This document shows, one piece after another, positions 42,558 to 56,085 of a stretch of 64,000 bases of DNA; positions within the stretch are counted from its first letter, which is position 1; every line of letters starts with the position of its first letter. The DNA comes from Cristatella mucedo. Taxonomy: Eukaryota > Bryozoa > Phylactolaemata > Cristatellidae. The notes under the pieces were generated by a model. It was not told the origin of the DNA and did not search any database. It was given only the letters and a program-made list of their open reading frames with translations. The stretch covers positions 124,001-188,000 of the forward strand of contig WPIO01000078.1 in assembly GCA_009760855.2 (NCBI GenBank), written 5' to 3'. The position numbers and the translations under genes are program-made.

Positions 42558-43550
42558 GTACAAATGGAGAACAGCAAGAGATTGAGGACGGACCTTTGAG
42601 GGACTCCACAGGTGTCTGGTCTCGTGGTTGAGAACTGACGTCCACACGATAGTGATTGAACAGATCGTTGCCCTCAATCGTTCAAGTAGAACATCGTGAT
42701 CAATGGCATCAACGGCAGCTGATAGATGTAGGGCAGAGGTAGGGCAGTGACATTTCCGTCATTGTAGCCGCATAGTTACTGTTAACACGGAGGAAAACAG
42801 TTTCATTGGGTTGCTGCCTCTTGAACACCAATTGAAATGTTTCTGAAATTTCATTCGTTTCAATATGCGCTATCAGCTGCTTAGCGATAATTTTTTTAAA
42901 ACCTTTGACAAAAAAGGAATATGGTAAACTAGGCGATAGTTTGCAAGAACGTCTATATCTAATCCAGGCTTTTCAAGCATCGGTCTAGCGATTGCCAATT
43001 TGAAGGACTTGGGTACGACCCCTCTTTCCAAAGGCGCATTAAAAATCTCAGTTATTGCAGAGCTACGTTGGTCTGCCAGTGAAGACCACAGAGATGATGG
43101 TGTAGCGTTTTCAGGAGACGAGCTCTTTATACTAGACCTTATTAAGGTTGCCACATCATGTGCATAAACCTCGGAAAATCTTTTAACTGAGACCACAGAT
43201 TGCGATTCCGCAATTGCCTTAGTCTTTTACGTAGGCACGAATGTGCACAGTTTTTTCCAGTAAAGAATACGAGCAACTATTCAGCTGAGCCGTTAACATC
43301 GGGGGAGTCGGACCTCCCAGCATTGGGCAATACAACTTTTACCGCCGCATAGATCTGTTTAGAGTCCGACTGGCAGGAGTTCTGTTTGTCGAGTGAAAAA
43401 GAAGCGCTGGCATTTTCAAGCTTCCGGGTAAAAACTTGAAGGAAGTCTTTGAAATTGAAACTCATTCTCAGAAAAGAGAAGTGCTACTTCAGTCGAGGAT
43501 TTCCTGAATAGAAGGAAGAGCATTCATACCCCTGAGAGGGAGATTCTTTT
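42558..43550 (-). pseudogene. Truncated L2-type RT, unit 5
   Basis: Frames 42,873-43,196 and 43,277-43,465 match unit 3. Confidence 0.75.
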
Positions 43551-43982
43551 TAACATTTTAATAAGTTTATTGAGGAGAGGTAGTCTCTCCCATGATAACG
43601 AATCGCTGAGTAAGAAGGCTTAACCCCAAAGTGGCTTCACTAACCCTTTAGGTAATTAAGAATAACTTTACGTAGCTATCACACCTTGCGTAAAATCTTA
43701 TAAAGTGAGTGATATAAATCAACCCAAAGAAACTATCTCTAGATTAATTAGGGCAACAGTGAGCTGTTTACGCTGCAAGCACAAAGAGCTCTCATCCTAT
43801 AAAAGTGATTAAAATAACTTACCGAGGGGTAAACAAGGACTCTAGTCATGCATTTGAAGCTTTGAAGAAGCGCTGGACTTGTCAGCCAAAGAGGGATCTT
43901 CTCCCAGATGCGGACACCATTACGTCGTTGAAGACTTCCTGTCTGATTTCAAGTCAGACCCTCGAAAAGTAACGACCATGTA

Positions 43983-45116
43983 ATGAAGTTAGTTCAGCCT
44001 TCTTTAGCGAGGGGCTCTAAGAGGAATGAGCGAAAGTAAAAGATAGTTACTTTACGACCAATACATTCTAAGGATCTTCTACGGGCAATCATCCAATTCA
44101 CATTAAAATGCCAAAGGTAGTTACTAGGGCTCAGGAGAAGATTTGACGACCAAGAGAGAAACTTCTTGAAAGCATTTTGGCTCGTTCAATTACAGGTAGA
44201 AGTAAAATAATAGCAATATATAGCTATAGCTACAACTCCACCTAACTTATTAGAGATCGATCGTCAGATGGCATGAAAGCAATGAAAGTACCACTCAGGT
44301 TGAATATGAGTTGGAGTTACTAGAAAGTTAGCCTGGTTAGAGTTCTCAGCATCTATTAACAAGTTTCGATTCAGGAGTACAATAACCTTTAAAATAGTCA
44401 GGAATAATAGGAACCCAAAGGTATCCTGAGAAGAGAAGTAAGAGTGGAAGGGAACTATATCCCAGTAGGAGGAAATTCCTAGAGGATTATTAGAGCAAGT
44501 CTGATGGAAAAAGGCTAGGTGAACCAGCCTTAGCGCGGCAATAGCAAAGGGAAGTAAGAAGTGGAGGTTAAAGAATCGAACTAATGTGGAAGCTTCTACT
44601 GAGTGCCCCTCAAAGTAATTCTACAATAACTTTACCAGTATGAGGTACTGCACATACTCTATTCGTAATTACAGCACCAGCTCAGACGGACAATTTTCCT
44701 CAAGGTAAAACATAACCTAGAAAGGCTGTAATGATGGTCAAGAATAAAATAACTACTCCAACTCTTCAATTCTCATTACATTAATTTTTAAGAGCCACGA
44801 TAAATCCATCGACCGACATGTAGGTAAAGGCAAATGAAGAATCGAGAGGCATCACGAATCACAACGCTAGCATGGATAAAACGGATCCGTCATCATCCGT
44901 AGTTTACATCCCGGGTAATATGCCTCACTGGGGAGAAAGCTAGAGAGACATCAGGAGTGTAATTAATGTATGGCCAAGAAGATTCCTGTTACAATTTGAG
45001 TAGCTATGCATAATCCTAAAAGAGAACCAAAGTTTTATCAAGCTCAGATGTTGATGGGGGATCGGACAAACAGAGCACCCTTGACTAGTACTAGCACTCC
45101 TGACATGTCTATCGAG
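43983..45116 (-). pseudogene. Nuclear mitochondrial cob copy, unit 5
   Basis: Same lesions as the other units; no unit-specific change seen by eye. Confidence 0.85.
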
Positions 45117-46717
45117 AAGTATCAAACCCTCGAAGGGGAGAGGCTTTTTTCAGACTACATATAATGTAATAGCACGTATAAAACCACGAGGAGAACAGCC
45201 ACTATTCAGTAAGCCTAGCTAAGGCGACTATCAAAGATGCCATACATAAGTTAATATAAGAGTTAACAACAAACTCTAAGAACGTATTCTAGGAATGGGC
45301 AGCTGGAAAATACGTATCGCTGAAGAGCCACGATAAATCCATCGACCTGCTGAAGAGCCCTGATGCCAATGGAGGGTGCCACTTAGTTAAAGTTTATTTA
45401 CACAATGATCGAGTGGATGGCAATCCTGAATTATACATACATGTATCCCACATATATCTTACCTATCATACACATATTTTACCTTCGAAAGAAGGTGAGC
45501 CAGGACGGTGAGCCTCGGTAGGCAGATGGTGCTCCAGACTGGCGGTCAGACTGGCGAACGTTCCCGATTGGCTGGAGATGGGACGCACGATATGACCTTA
45601 TACTATACCTACCGTGCTACCCAGCTGATCGGAACATCGTTATCAGGAATTGAACCTCAACTTCGGGCATGAGGAGCGAGCACTCAACCCCTGTGCCATC
45701 TCTGTAAGTTCAAGTTCAGCGGCCAAACTCATAGTTCACAATCGTGGGGCATTGTAGCACATCGGGTCTTGACAAGAAAAAGCGATCGGATAAACAGGAA
45801 CACAGCGTTTGGACTTGAACCGCAGTTTCAGGCTTCTTAACACCAATGCACGGGCCAAGCTCTCTGCCGACAGGTGAGCAATCAGGTTCCTCGGTGACTG
45901 CTCGATGATCGCTCCATTGCACAAGGAGCTCAGTCAAGCGCTTCAGCCGAGCATAAGAGTCTTAGGTCAGGAGGAAAATGCATCCGCCAAGTGTCATTCA
46001 TCATCGTCTGCTGCTTCTTGAGGCCGCATAATTTCTTCTGCTGCATCAGCGGGGTGTGTGGGTAGATCGTAGCCATAGCCTGCAACTCCTTGCCCCAATA
46101 TTTCATTGCCATCAAATAATTGCACCGGCGTTTTATCACCTTCGGCTTGCTGTGGTAGTGGTTCCGGACCATTCGCCATTTAATTTTAATTGACCTAAAA
46201 CAGTGAACATTTGAAACACAACCAAAAAAGAAGACAAATTTATTCTGGAGTATTATCCCCCAATGAAACGCAAGCCAGTACTAATGTTATCTTTAGTATG
46301 GCTGCTGAGTGCCGTGGTTTCTCAATTATGACGACTACAACCGCCTGCATTATCATCTAAGAGAGCCAATAACATTGCTACTCTGATTCTTGGAGCACCG
46401 TTCGTCAGCTAGCTAACCAATAAAACTAAACTCTCGCTCCTTCGAATACAAAAACCTAAACAAACATACATACAAAGAACCAGTGCACTAAGCAGGCTGC
46501 TTGCGGTAGGACGGCACCATATTGAAATTTAAATTCCCAGTATCATTTCTGCTGTATACTCTTATTGATAGCTTATTTTGGGTCTTCCATATCCTACCCA
46601 AATTATGTATTGAATAAAAAATAAGACTTTGGCTTTTTTATTGTAACCATAATGTAGAGCTATGACTCCCAACACTACGCAGGAAACGGAGGTTGCCGTT
46701 CACTTTTCTCAGATGTA

Positions 46718-47710
46718 GAGTACAAATGGAGAACAGCAAGAGATTGAGGGACCTTTGAGGGACTCCACAGGTGTCTGGTCTCGTGGTTGAGAACTGACGT
46801 CCACACGATAGTGATTGAACAGATCGTTGCCCTCAATCGTTCAAGTAGAACATCGTGATCAATGGCATCAACGGCAGCTGATAGATGTAGGGCAGAGGTA
46901 GGGCAGTGACATTTCCGTCATTGTAGCCGCATAGTTACTGTTAACACGGAGGAAAACAGTTTCATTGGGTTGCTGCCTCTTGAACACCAATTGAAATGTT
47001 TCTGAAATTTCATTCGTTTCAATATGCGCTATCAGCTGCTTAGCGATAATTTTTTTAAAACCTTTGACAAAAAAGGAATATGGTAAACTAGGCGATAGTT
47101 TGCAAGAACGTCTATATCTAATCCAGGCTTTTCAAGCATCGGTCTAGCGATTGCCAATTTGAAGGACTTGGGTACGACCCCTCTTTCCAAAGGCGCATTA
47201 AAAATCTCAGTTATTGCAGAGCTACGTTGGTCTGCCAGTGAAGACCACAGAGATGATGGTGTAGCGTTTTCAGGAGACGAGCTCTTTATACTAGACCTTA
47301 TTAAGGTTGCCACATCATGTGCATAAACCTCGGAAAATCTTTTAACTGAGACCACAGATTGCGATTCCGCAATTGCCTTAGTCTTTTACGTAGGCACGAA
47401 TGTGCACAGTTTTTTCCAGTAAAGAATACGAGCAACTATTCAGCTGAGCCGTTAACATCGGGGGAGTCGGACCTCCCAGCATTGGGCAATACAACTTTTA
47501 CCGCCGCATAGATCTGTTTAGAGTCCGACTGGCAGGAGTTCTGTTTGTCGAGTGAAAAAGAAGCGCTGGCATTTTCAAGCTTCCGGGTAAAAACTTGAAG
47601 GAAGTCTTTGAAATTGAAACTCATTCTCAGAAAAGAGAAGTGCTACTTCAGTCGAGGATTTCCTGAATAGAAGGAAGAGCATTCATACCCCTGAGAGGGA
47701 GATTCTTTTT
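46718..47710 (-). pseudogene. Truncated L2-type RT, unit 6
   Basis: Frames 47,032-47,355 and 47,436-47,624 match unit 3. The 3-base loss near 46,749 lies in the GVPQ-side segment. Confidence 0.75.
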
Positions 47711-48141
47711 AACATTTTAATAAGTTTATTGAGGAGAGGTAGTCTCTCCCATGATAACGAATCGCTGAGTAAGAAGGCTTAACCCCAAAGTGGCTTCACT
47801 AACCCTTTAGGTAATTAAGAATAACTTTACGTAGCTATCACACCTTGCGTAAAATCTTATAAAGTGAGTGATATAAATCAACCCAAAGAAACTATCTCTA
47901 GATTAATTAGGGCAACAGTGAGCTGTTTACGCTGCAAGCACAAAGAGCTCTCATCCTATAAAAGTGATTAAAATAACTTACCGAGGGGTAAACAAGGACT
48001 CTAGTCATGCATTTGAAGCTTTGAAGAAGCGCTGGACTTGTCAGCCAAAGAGGGATCTTCTCCCAGATGCGGACACCATTACGTCGTTGAAGACTTCCTG
48101 TCTGATTTCAAGTCAGACCCTCGAAAAGTAACGACCATGTA

Positions 48142-49280
48142 ATGAAGTTAGTTCAGCCTTCTTTAGCGAGGGGCTCTAAGAGGAATGAGCGAAAGTAAAA
48201 GATAGTTACTTTACGACCAATACATTCTAAGGATCTTCTACGGGCAATCATCCAATTCACATTAAAATGCCAAAGGTAGTTACTAGGGCTCAGGAGAAGA
48301 TTTGACGACCAAGAGAGAAACTTCTTGAAAGCATTTTGGCTCGTTCAATTACAGGTAGAAGTAAAATAATAGCAATATATAGCTATAGCTACAACTCCAC
48401 CTAACTTATTAGAGATCGATCGTCAGATGGCATGAAAGCAATGAAAGTACCACTCAGGTTGAATATGAGTTGGAGTTACTAGAAAGTTAGCCTGGTTAGA
48501 GTTCTCAGCATCTATTAACAAGTTTCGATTCAGGAGTACAATAACCTTTAAAATAGTCAGGAATAATAGGAACCCAAAGGTATCCTGAGAAGAGAAGTAA
48601 GAGTGGAAGGGAACTATATCCCAGTAGGAGGAAATTCCTAGAGGATTATTAGAGCAAGTCTGATGGAAAAAGGCTAGGTGAACCAGCCTTAGCGCGGCAA
48701 TAGCAAAGGGAAGTAAGAAGTGGAGGTTAAAGAATCGAACTAATGTGGAAGCTTCTACTGAGTGCCCCTCAAAGTAATTCTACAATAACTTTACCAGTAT
48801 GAGGTACTGCACATACTCTATTCGTAATTACAGCACCAGCTCAGACGGACAATTTTCCTCAAGGTAAAACATAACCTAGAAAGGCTGTAATGATGGTCAA
48901 GAATAAAATAACTACTCCAACTCTTCAATTCTCATTACATTACATTAATTTTTAAGAGCCACGATAAATCCATCGACCGACATGTAGGTAAAGGCAAATG
49001 AAGAATCGAGAGGCATCACGAATCACAACGCTAGCATGGATAAAACGGATCCGTCATCATCCGTAGTTTACATCCCGGGTAATATGCCTCACTGGGGAGA
49101 AAGCTAGAGAGACATCAGGAGTGTAATTAATGTATGGCCAAGAAGATTCCTGTTACAATTTGAGTAGCTATGCATAATCCTAAAAGAGAACCAAAGTTTT
49201 ATCAAGCTCAGATGTTGATGGGGGATCGGACAAACAGAGCACCCTTGACTAGTACTAGCACTCCTGACATGTCTATCGAG
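48142..49280 (-). pseudogene. Nuclear mitochondrial cob copy, unit 6
   Basis: Has an extra 5-base ACATT repeat near 48,940, a lesion private to this unit and therefore later than amplification. Confidence 0.85.
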
Positions 49281-50882
49281 AAGTATCAAACCCTCGAAGG
49301 GGAGAGGCTTTTTTCAGACTACATATAATGTAATAGCACGTATAAAACCACGAGGAGAACAGCCACTATTCAGTAAGCCTAGCTAAGGCGACTATCAAAG
49401 ATGCCATACATAAGTTAATATAAGAGTTAACAACAAACTCTAAGAACGTATTCTAGGAATGGGCAGCTGGAAAATACGTATCGCTGAAGAGCCACGATAA
49501 ATCCATCGACCTGCTGAAGAGCCCTGATGCCAATGGAGGGTGCCACTTAGTTAAAGTTTATTTACACAATGATCGAGTGGATGGCAATCCTGAATTATAC
49601 ATACATGTATCCCACATATATCTTACCTATCATACACATATTTTACCTTCGAAAGAAGGTGAGCCAGGACGGTGAGCCTCGGTAGGCAGATGGTGCTCCA
49701 GACTGGCGGTCAGACTGGCGAACGTTCCCGATTGGCTGGAGATGGGACGCACGATATGACCTTATACTATACCTACCGTGCTACCCAGCTGATCGGAACA
49801 TCGTTATCAGGAATTGAACCTCAACTTCGGGCATGAGGAGCGAGCACTCAACCCCTGTGCCATCTCTGTAAGTTCAAGTTCAGCGGCCAAACTCATAGTT
49901 CACAATCGTGGGGCATTGTAGCACATCGGGTCTTGACAAGAAAAAGCGATCGGATAAACAGGAACACAGCGTTTGGACTTGAACCGCAGTTTCAGGCTTC
50001 TTAACACCAATGCACGGGCCAAGCTCTCTGCCGACAGGTGAGCAATCAGGTTCCTCGGTGACTGCTCGATGATCGCTCCATTGCACAAGGAGCTCAGTCA
50101 AGCGCTTCAGCCGAGCATAAGAGTCTTAGGTCAGGAGGAAAATGCATCCGCCAAGTGTCATTCATCATCGTCTGCTGCTTCTTGAGGCCGCATAATTTCT
50201 TCTGCTGCATCAGCGGGGTGTGTGGGTAGATCGTAGCCATAGCCTGCAACTCCTTGCCCCAATATTTCATTGCCATCAAATAATTGCACCGGCGTTTTAT
50301 CACCTTCGGCTTGCTGTGGTAGTGGTTCCGGACCATTCGCCATTTAATTTTAATTGACCTAAAACAGTGAACATTTGAAACACAACCAAAAAAGAAGACA
50401 AATTTATTCTGGAGTATTATCCCCCAATGAAACGCAAGCCAGTACTAATGTTATCTTTAGTATGGCTGCTGAGTGCCGTGGTTTCTCAATTATGACGACT
50501 ACAACCGCCTGCATTATCATCTAAGAGAGCCAATAACATTGCTACTCTGATTCTTGGAGCACCGTTCGTCAGCTAGCTAACCAATAAAACTAAACTCTCG
50601 CTCCTTCGAATACAAAAACCTAAACAAACATACATACAAAGAACCAGTGCACTAAGCAGGCTGCTTGCGGTAGGACGGCACCATATTGAAATTTAAATTC
50701 CCAGTATCATTTCTGCTGTATACTCTTATTGATAGCTTATTTTGGGTCTTCCATATCCTACCCAAATTATGTATTGAATAAAAAATAAGACTTTGGCTTT
50801 TTTATTGTAACCATAATGTAGAGCTATGACTCCCAACACTACGCAGGAAACGGAGGTTGCCGTTCACTTTTCTCAGATGTAG

Positions 50883-51880
50883 AGTACAAATGGAGAACAG
50901 CAAGAGATTGAGGACGGACCTTTGAGGGACTCCACAGGTGTCTGGTCTCGTGGTTGAGAACTGACGTCCACACGATAGTGATTGAACAGATCGTTGCCCT
51001 CAATCGTTCAAGTAGAACATCGTGATCAATGGCATCAACGGCAGCTGATAGATGTAGGGCAGAGGTAGGGCAGTGACATTTCCGTCATTGTAGCCGCATA
51101 GTTACTGTTAACACGGAGGAAAACAGTTTCATTGGGTTGCTGCCTCTTGAACACCAATTGAAATGTTTCTGAAATTTCATTCGTTTCAATATGCGCTATC
51201 AGCTGCTTAGCGATAATTTTTTTAAAACCTTTGACAAAAAAGGAATATGGTAAACTAGGCGATAGTTTGCAAGAACGTCTATATCTAATCCAGGCTTTTC
51301 AAGCATCGGTCTAGCGATTGCCAATTTGAAGGACTTGGGTACGACCCCTCTTTCCAAAGGCGCATTAAAAATCTCAGTTATTGCAGAGCTACGTTGGTCT
51401 GCCAGTGAAGACCACAGAGATGATGGTGTAGCGTTTTCAGGAGACGAGCTCTTTATACTAGACCTTATTAAGGTTGCCACATCATGTGCATAAACCTCGG
51501 AAAATCTTTTAACTGAGACCACAGATTGCGATTCCGCAATTGCCTTAGTCTTTTACGTAGGCACGAATGTGCACAGTTTTTTTTTTTTTTGAATACGAGC
51601 AACTATTCAGCTGAGCCGTTAACATCGGGGGAGTCGGACCTCCCAGCATTGGGCAATACAACTTTTTTACCGCCGCATAGATCTGTTTAGAGTCCGACTG
51701 GCAGGAGTTCTGTTTGTCGAGTGAAAAAGAAGCGCTGGCATTTTCAAGCTTCCGGGTAAAAACTTGAAGGAAGTCTTTGAAATTGAAACTCATTCTCAGA
51801 AAAGAGAAGTGCTACTTCAGTCGAGGATTTCCTGAATAGAAGGAAGAGCATTCATACCCCTGAGAGGGAGATTCTTTTTA
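50883..51880 (-). pseudogene. Truncated L2-type RT, unit 7
   Basis: Frame 51,199-51,522 as in unit 3. The linker frame (51,545-51,793) is altered by the T-run replacement and by +2 T. Confidence 0.75.
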
Positions 51881-52310
51881 ACATTTTAATAAGTTTATTG
51901 AGGAGAGGTAGTCTCTCCCATGATAACGAATCGCTGAGTAAGAAGGCTTAACCCCAAAGTGGCTTCACTAACCCTTTAGGTAATTAAGAATAACTTTACG
52001 TAGCTATCACACCTTGCGTAAAATCTTATAAAGTGAGTGATATAAATCAACCCAAAGAAACTATCTCTAGATTAATTAGGGCAACAGTGAGCTGTTTACG
52101 CTGCAAGCACAAAGAGCTCTCATCCTATAAAAGTGATTAAAATAACTTACCGAGGGGTAAACAAGGACTCTAGTCATGCATTTGAAGCTTTGAAGAAGCG
52201 CTGGACTTGTCAGCCAAAGAGGGATCTTCTCCCAGATGCGGACACCATTACGTCGTTGAAGACTTCCTGTCTGATTTCAAGTCAGACCCTCGAAAAGTAA
52301 CGACCATGTA

Positions 52311-53444
52311 ATGAAGTTAGTTCAGCCTTCTTTAGCGAGGGGCTCTAAGAGGAATGAGCGAAAGTAAAAGATAGTTACTTTACGACCAATACATTCTAAG
52401 GATCTTCTACGGGCAATCATCCAATTCACATTAAAATGCCAAAGGTAGTTACTAGGGCTCAGGAGAAGATTTGACGACCAAGAGAGAAACTTCTTGAAAG
52501 CATTTTGGCTCGTTCAATTACAGGTAGAAGTAAAATAATAGCAATATATAGCTATAGCTACAACTCCACCTAACTTATTAGAGATCGATCGTCAGATGGC
52601 ATGAAAGCAATGAAAGTACCACTCAGGTTGAATATGAGTTGGAGTTACTAGAAAGTTAGCCTGGTTAGAGTTCTCAGCATCTATTAACAAGTTTCGATTC
52701 AGGAGTACAATAACCTTTAAAATAGTCAGGAATAATAGGAACCCAAAGGTATCCTGAGAAGAGAAGTAAGAGTGGAAGGGAACTATATCCCAGTAGGAGG
52801 AAATTCCTAGAGGATTATTAGAGCAAGTCTGATGGAAAAAGGCTAGGTGAACCAGCCTTAGCGCGGCAATAGCAAAGGGAAGTAAGAAGTGGAGGTTAAA
52901 GAATCGAACTAATGTGGAAGCTTCTACTGAGTGCCCCTCAAAGTAATTCTACAATAACTTTACCAGTATGAGGTACTGCACATACTCTATTCGTAATTAC
53001 AGCACCAGCTCAGACGGACAATTTTCCTCAAGGTAAAACATAACCTAGAAAGGCTGTAATGATGGTCAAGAATAAAATAACTACTCCAACTCTTCAATTC
53101 TCATTACATTAATTTTTAAGAGCCACGATAAATCCATCGACCGACATGTAGGTAAAGGCAAATGAAGAATCGAGAGGCATCACGAATCACAACGCTAGCA
53201 TGGATAAAACGGATCCGTCATCATCCGTAGTTTACATCCCGGGTAATATGCCTCACTGGGGAGAAAGCTAGAGAGACATCAGGAGTGTAATTAATGTATG
53301 GCCAAGAAGATTCCTGTTACAATTTGAGTAGCTATGCATAATCCTAAAAGAGAACCAAAGTTTTATCAAGCTCAGATGTTGATGGGGGATCGGACAAACA
53401 GAGCACCCTTGACTAGTACTAGCACTCCTGACATGTCTATCGAG
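52311..53444 (-). pseudogene. Nuclear mitochondrial cob copy, unit 7
   Basis: Same shared lesions; no private change seen by eye. Confidence 0.85.
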
Positions 53445-53835
53445 AAGTATCAAACCCTCGAAGGGGAGAGGCTTTTTTCAGACTACATATAATGTAATAG
53501 CACGTATAAAACCACGAGGAGAACAGCCACTATTCAGTAAGCCTAGCTAAGGCGACTATCAAAGATGCCATACATAAGTTAATATAAGAGTTAACAACAA
53601 ACTCTAAGAACGTATTCTAGGAATGGGCAGCTGGAAAATACGTATCGCTGAAGAGCCACGATAAATCCATCGACCTGCTGAAGAGCCCTGATGCCAATGG
53701 AGGGTGCCACTTAGTTAAAGTTTATTTACACAATGATCGAGTGGATGGCAATCCTGAATTATACATACATGTATCCCACATATATCTTACCTATCATACA
53801 CATATTTTACCTTCGAAAGAAGGTGAGCCAGGACG

Positions 53836-56085
53836 GTGAGCCTCGGTAGGCAGATGGTGCTCCAGACTGGCGGTCAGACTGGCGAACGTTCCCGATTGGC
53901 TGGAGATGGGACGCACGATATGACCTTATACTATACCTACCGTGCTACCCAGCTGATCGGAACATCGTTATCAGGAATTGAACCTCAACTCAGTCCTCCC
54001 TCCGATCTGTCATCACTGGTAGATTGCTACAACACGACACTAGCTGACACGCTCGACGAGTTTGCACCTTTGACAAAGCGCACTGTGCGCCCCAGCCCAG
54101 ACGGCCTATGGTTTACCACAGACATTAAACTAGCCAAGTCTACTAAACGAAAGCTTGAAAAGGCATACAAAAGATCCGGACTAACTGTCCATCGACAGGC
54201 ATATGAAGACTACTGTAGGTCGTACCAATCGATCCTAGCAAAGGCTAAGTCTAGCTTCTATAGAAACATTGTTGAATCACAGATGCACAATCCAAAAATG
54301 CTGATGTCGACAATAAACCATCTCCTCAACCGTTCCCAGGTTAGCTCCTTACCAGATGATCCTTGTGATGATCTAGCCGATCGCTTCTCTCGATTCTTTG
54401 TGCAGAAGATAGACAAAATCAGGGAATCCATCCCTGCGATGACAACCTTCCCACTAGAATGCTGTTCCTCGGTTCCTGGCTGCGCCTCAATGTCTGCATT
54501 TAAACAGGTCACCAGTGATGTAGTCCTAAAGCTCGTATCTCAATCAAAGAAGACAACAAGTCCACTGGACCCCATTCCCACTGTCCTGCTCCTACGTTGC
54601 ATTGATCTGCTGCTGCCATGCATAACCAACATCATTAATATGTCATTAGCCTCAGGTCAGGTCCCAGCACCTTTCAAAAAAGCTGTAGTCAGGCCACTTC
54701 TCAAGAAAGCTACACTAGACCAAGAGAACTTAAGCAACTACCGCCCAGTATCCCTTCTACCATTCCTATCAAAGACACTGGAACGGGTCGTGGCAGACCA
54801 GCTGAACTCGTATATCGAAACCTCACACCTTGCTAGTAAGTTCCAGTCTGGCTTTAGAGCTAATCACTCCACAGAGTCAGCATTGCTTCGGGTATACAAC
54901 GACCTACTTAGGAATGCAGACATGGGTAGAGTGTCTCTTCTTGTTTTGCTCGATCTTTCGGCAGCTTTTGATACCATCGATCACAAAGTACTTCTAGAGC
55001 GCCTCTCATCTCGCCTGGGCATCACTGGCACTGCTCTGCAGTGGTTCAGGTCCTATCTCAGTGGGAGACTCCAGAGTGTTGACGTGAATGGACAAAGATC
55101 ATCTGAAGAACCTCTAAAATATGGAGTACCTCAGGGCTCTGTGCTAGGTCCGGTCCTTTTCACCGTTTATACTCTCCCTCTTGCTGATGTGATTGCCAAG
55201 CACAATCTAGGCTTTCACTTCTATGCGGATGACACTCAGTTGTACCTTTGCTTTGATCCCTCCCAGCCTTCGAGCACCTCAAATTCTCTCAACTCACTTG
55301 CTGCATGCATTGATGACATCCGATCATGGATGGCAGCAAATTTTCTAAAACTAAACGATGATAAAACTAACTTACTAGTTATGGGCAAACCTAGTGTTAT
55401 TCAGAAATTGGAAAGGCTGACTTTCAAAATTGGCTCTGCCAGCATATCTCCAGTTGAATCAGCTCGAAATCTAGGTGTCATATTCCAAAGCGACCTCTCG
55501 TTAGACGACCACATCAGCTCCACAGTCAAATCAGCCAATTTTCAGCTTCATAACATTGCTAAAATTAGAGCTTGTTTAGATAAGGATACCACGTCCAAGT
55601 TGGTCCATGCATTCGTGACATCTCGTCTCGACTTCTGCAACTCACTGCTCACTGGCCTACCAGCATGTGCGATCAGGCGATTGCAGCTGGTTCAAAACTC
55701 TGCAGCTAGGCTTGTCTGTCGTGAGCGTCGCAGTTGCCACATTACTCCACTTCTCGCCGACCTGCACTGGTTACCAGTCAAGCAACGGATTGACTTCAAG
55801 GTTTTGTCGCTCACTTTTAGGTCTCTTCATTCTATGGCTCCAGCCTATCTTTCAGATATACTACCCCATCAGGCAAAGCATCGTACCACTCGCTTTTCGG
55901 AATCCAACAGTCTAGAAATACCTCGTACAAACCTTAAATCCTTTGGAGACCGTGCATTTAGCTCGTATGCTCCCACAGCCTGGAACTCCCTCCCGACCTG
56001 CATCAGAACATCCCCTGACCTGACCACATTTAAAAGAAACTTAAAAACATACCTATTTAGGACAGCATTTAGTGGGTCCTTGTGA
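53836..56085 (+). CDS. Reverse transcriptase ORF of a young family A insertion, fused in frame to array sequence
   Basis: An uninterrupted frame of 749 codons. Codons 1-51 read the array SINE region antisense to the tRNA head and have no meaning of their own. From 53,991 the frame is family A protein: the linker (SDLSSLVDCYNTTLADTLDE), the RT domain with NYRPVSLLPFLSKTLE, FDTIDHKVLLERL, GVPQGSVLGPVLF and catalytic FYADDTQLY, then the C-terminal region with SRLDFCNSLLTGLPA and WNSLPTC to TGA at 56,083-56,085. Where the 15,160 copy has a stop, this one keeps NSLAACID. The endonuclease domain is missing because the insertion is 5'-truncated. The RT part is intact and could be translated if transcribed, but a natural start is not evident. 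Confidence 0.7.
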   Translation: MSLGRQMVLQTGGQTGERSRLAGDGTHDMTLYYTYRATQLIGTSLSGIEPQLSPPSDLSSLVDCYNTTLADTLDEFAPLTKRTVRPSPDGLWFTTDIKLAKSTKRKLEKAYKRSGLTVHRQAYEDYCRSYQSILAKAKSSFYRNIVESQMHNPKMLMSTINHLLNRSQVSSLPDDPCDDLADRFSRFFVQKIDKIRESIPAMTTFPLECCSSVPGCASMSAFKQVTSDVVLKLVSQSKKTTSPLDPIPTVLLLRCIDLLLPCITNIINMSLASGQVPAPFKKAVVRPLLKKATLDQENLSNYRPVSLLPFLSKTLERVVADQLNSYIETSHLASKFQSGFRANHSTESALLRVYNDLLRNADMGRVSLLVLLDLSAAFDTIDHKVLLERLSSRLGITGTALQWFRSYLSGRLQSVDVNGQRSSEEPLKYGVPQGSVLGPVLFTVYTLPLADVIAKHNLGFHFYADDTQLYLCFDPSQPSSTSNSLNSLAACIDDIRSWMAANFLKLNDDKTNLLVMGKPSVIQKLERLTFKIGSASISPVESARNLGVIFQSDLSLDDHISSTVKSANFQLHNIAKIRACLDKDTTSKLVHAFVTSRLDFCNSLLTGLPACAIRRLQLVQNSAARLVCRERRSCHITPLLADLHWLPVKQRIDFKVLSLTFRSLHSMAPAYLSDILPHQAKHRTTRFSESNSLEIPRTNLKSFGDRAFSSYAPTAWNSLPTCIRTSPDLTTFKRNLKTYLFRTAFSGSL

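Larger units (their letters stand above)
41545..45706 (+). repeat. Tandem array unit 5 (4,162 bp)
   Basis: Standard architecture. At 41,605-41,619 the 15 bases TCTTGACAAGAAAAA of the other units are replaced by exactly 15 A. The replacement keeps the unit length and looks like a consensus or polishing artefact. Confidence 0.95.
45707..49870 (+). repeat. Tandem array unit 6 (4,164 bp)
   Basis: Standard architecture. GAC is missing near 46,749 (GATTGAGGGACC) and ACATT is duplicated near 48,936-48,945, inside the cob copy. Confidence 0.95.
49871..53990 (+). repeat. Tandem array unit 7, left part, interrupted by a LINE
   Basis: Standard architecture up to CTCAACT inside the SINE head, then a family A retrotransposon. 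The remaining 44 bp of the unit lie at 56,311-56,354. At 51,577-51,590 the 14 bases TTTTTTCCAGTAAA of other units are replaced by exactly 14 T. +2 T occur near 51,665. Confidence 0.95.
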
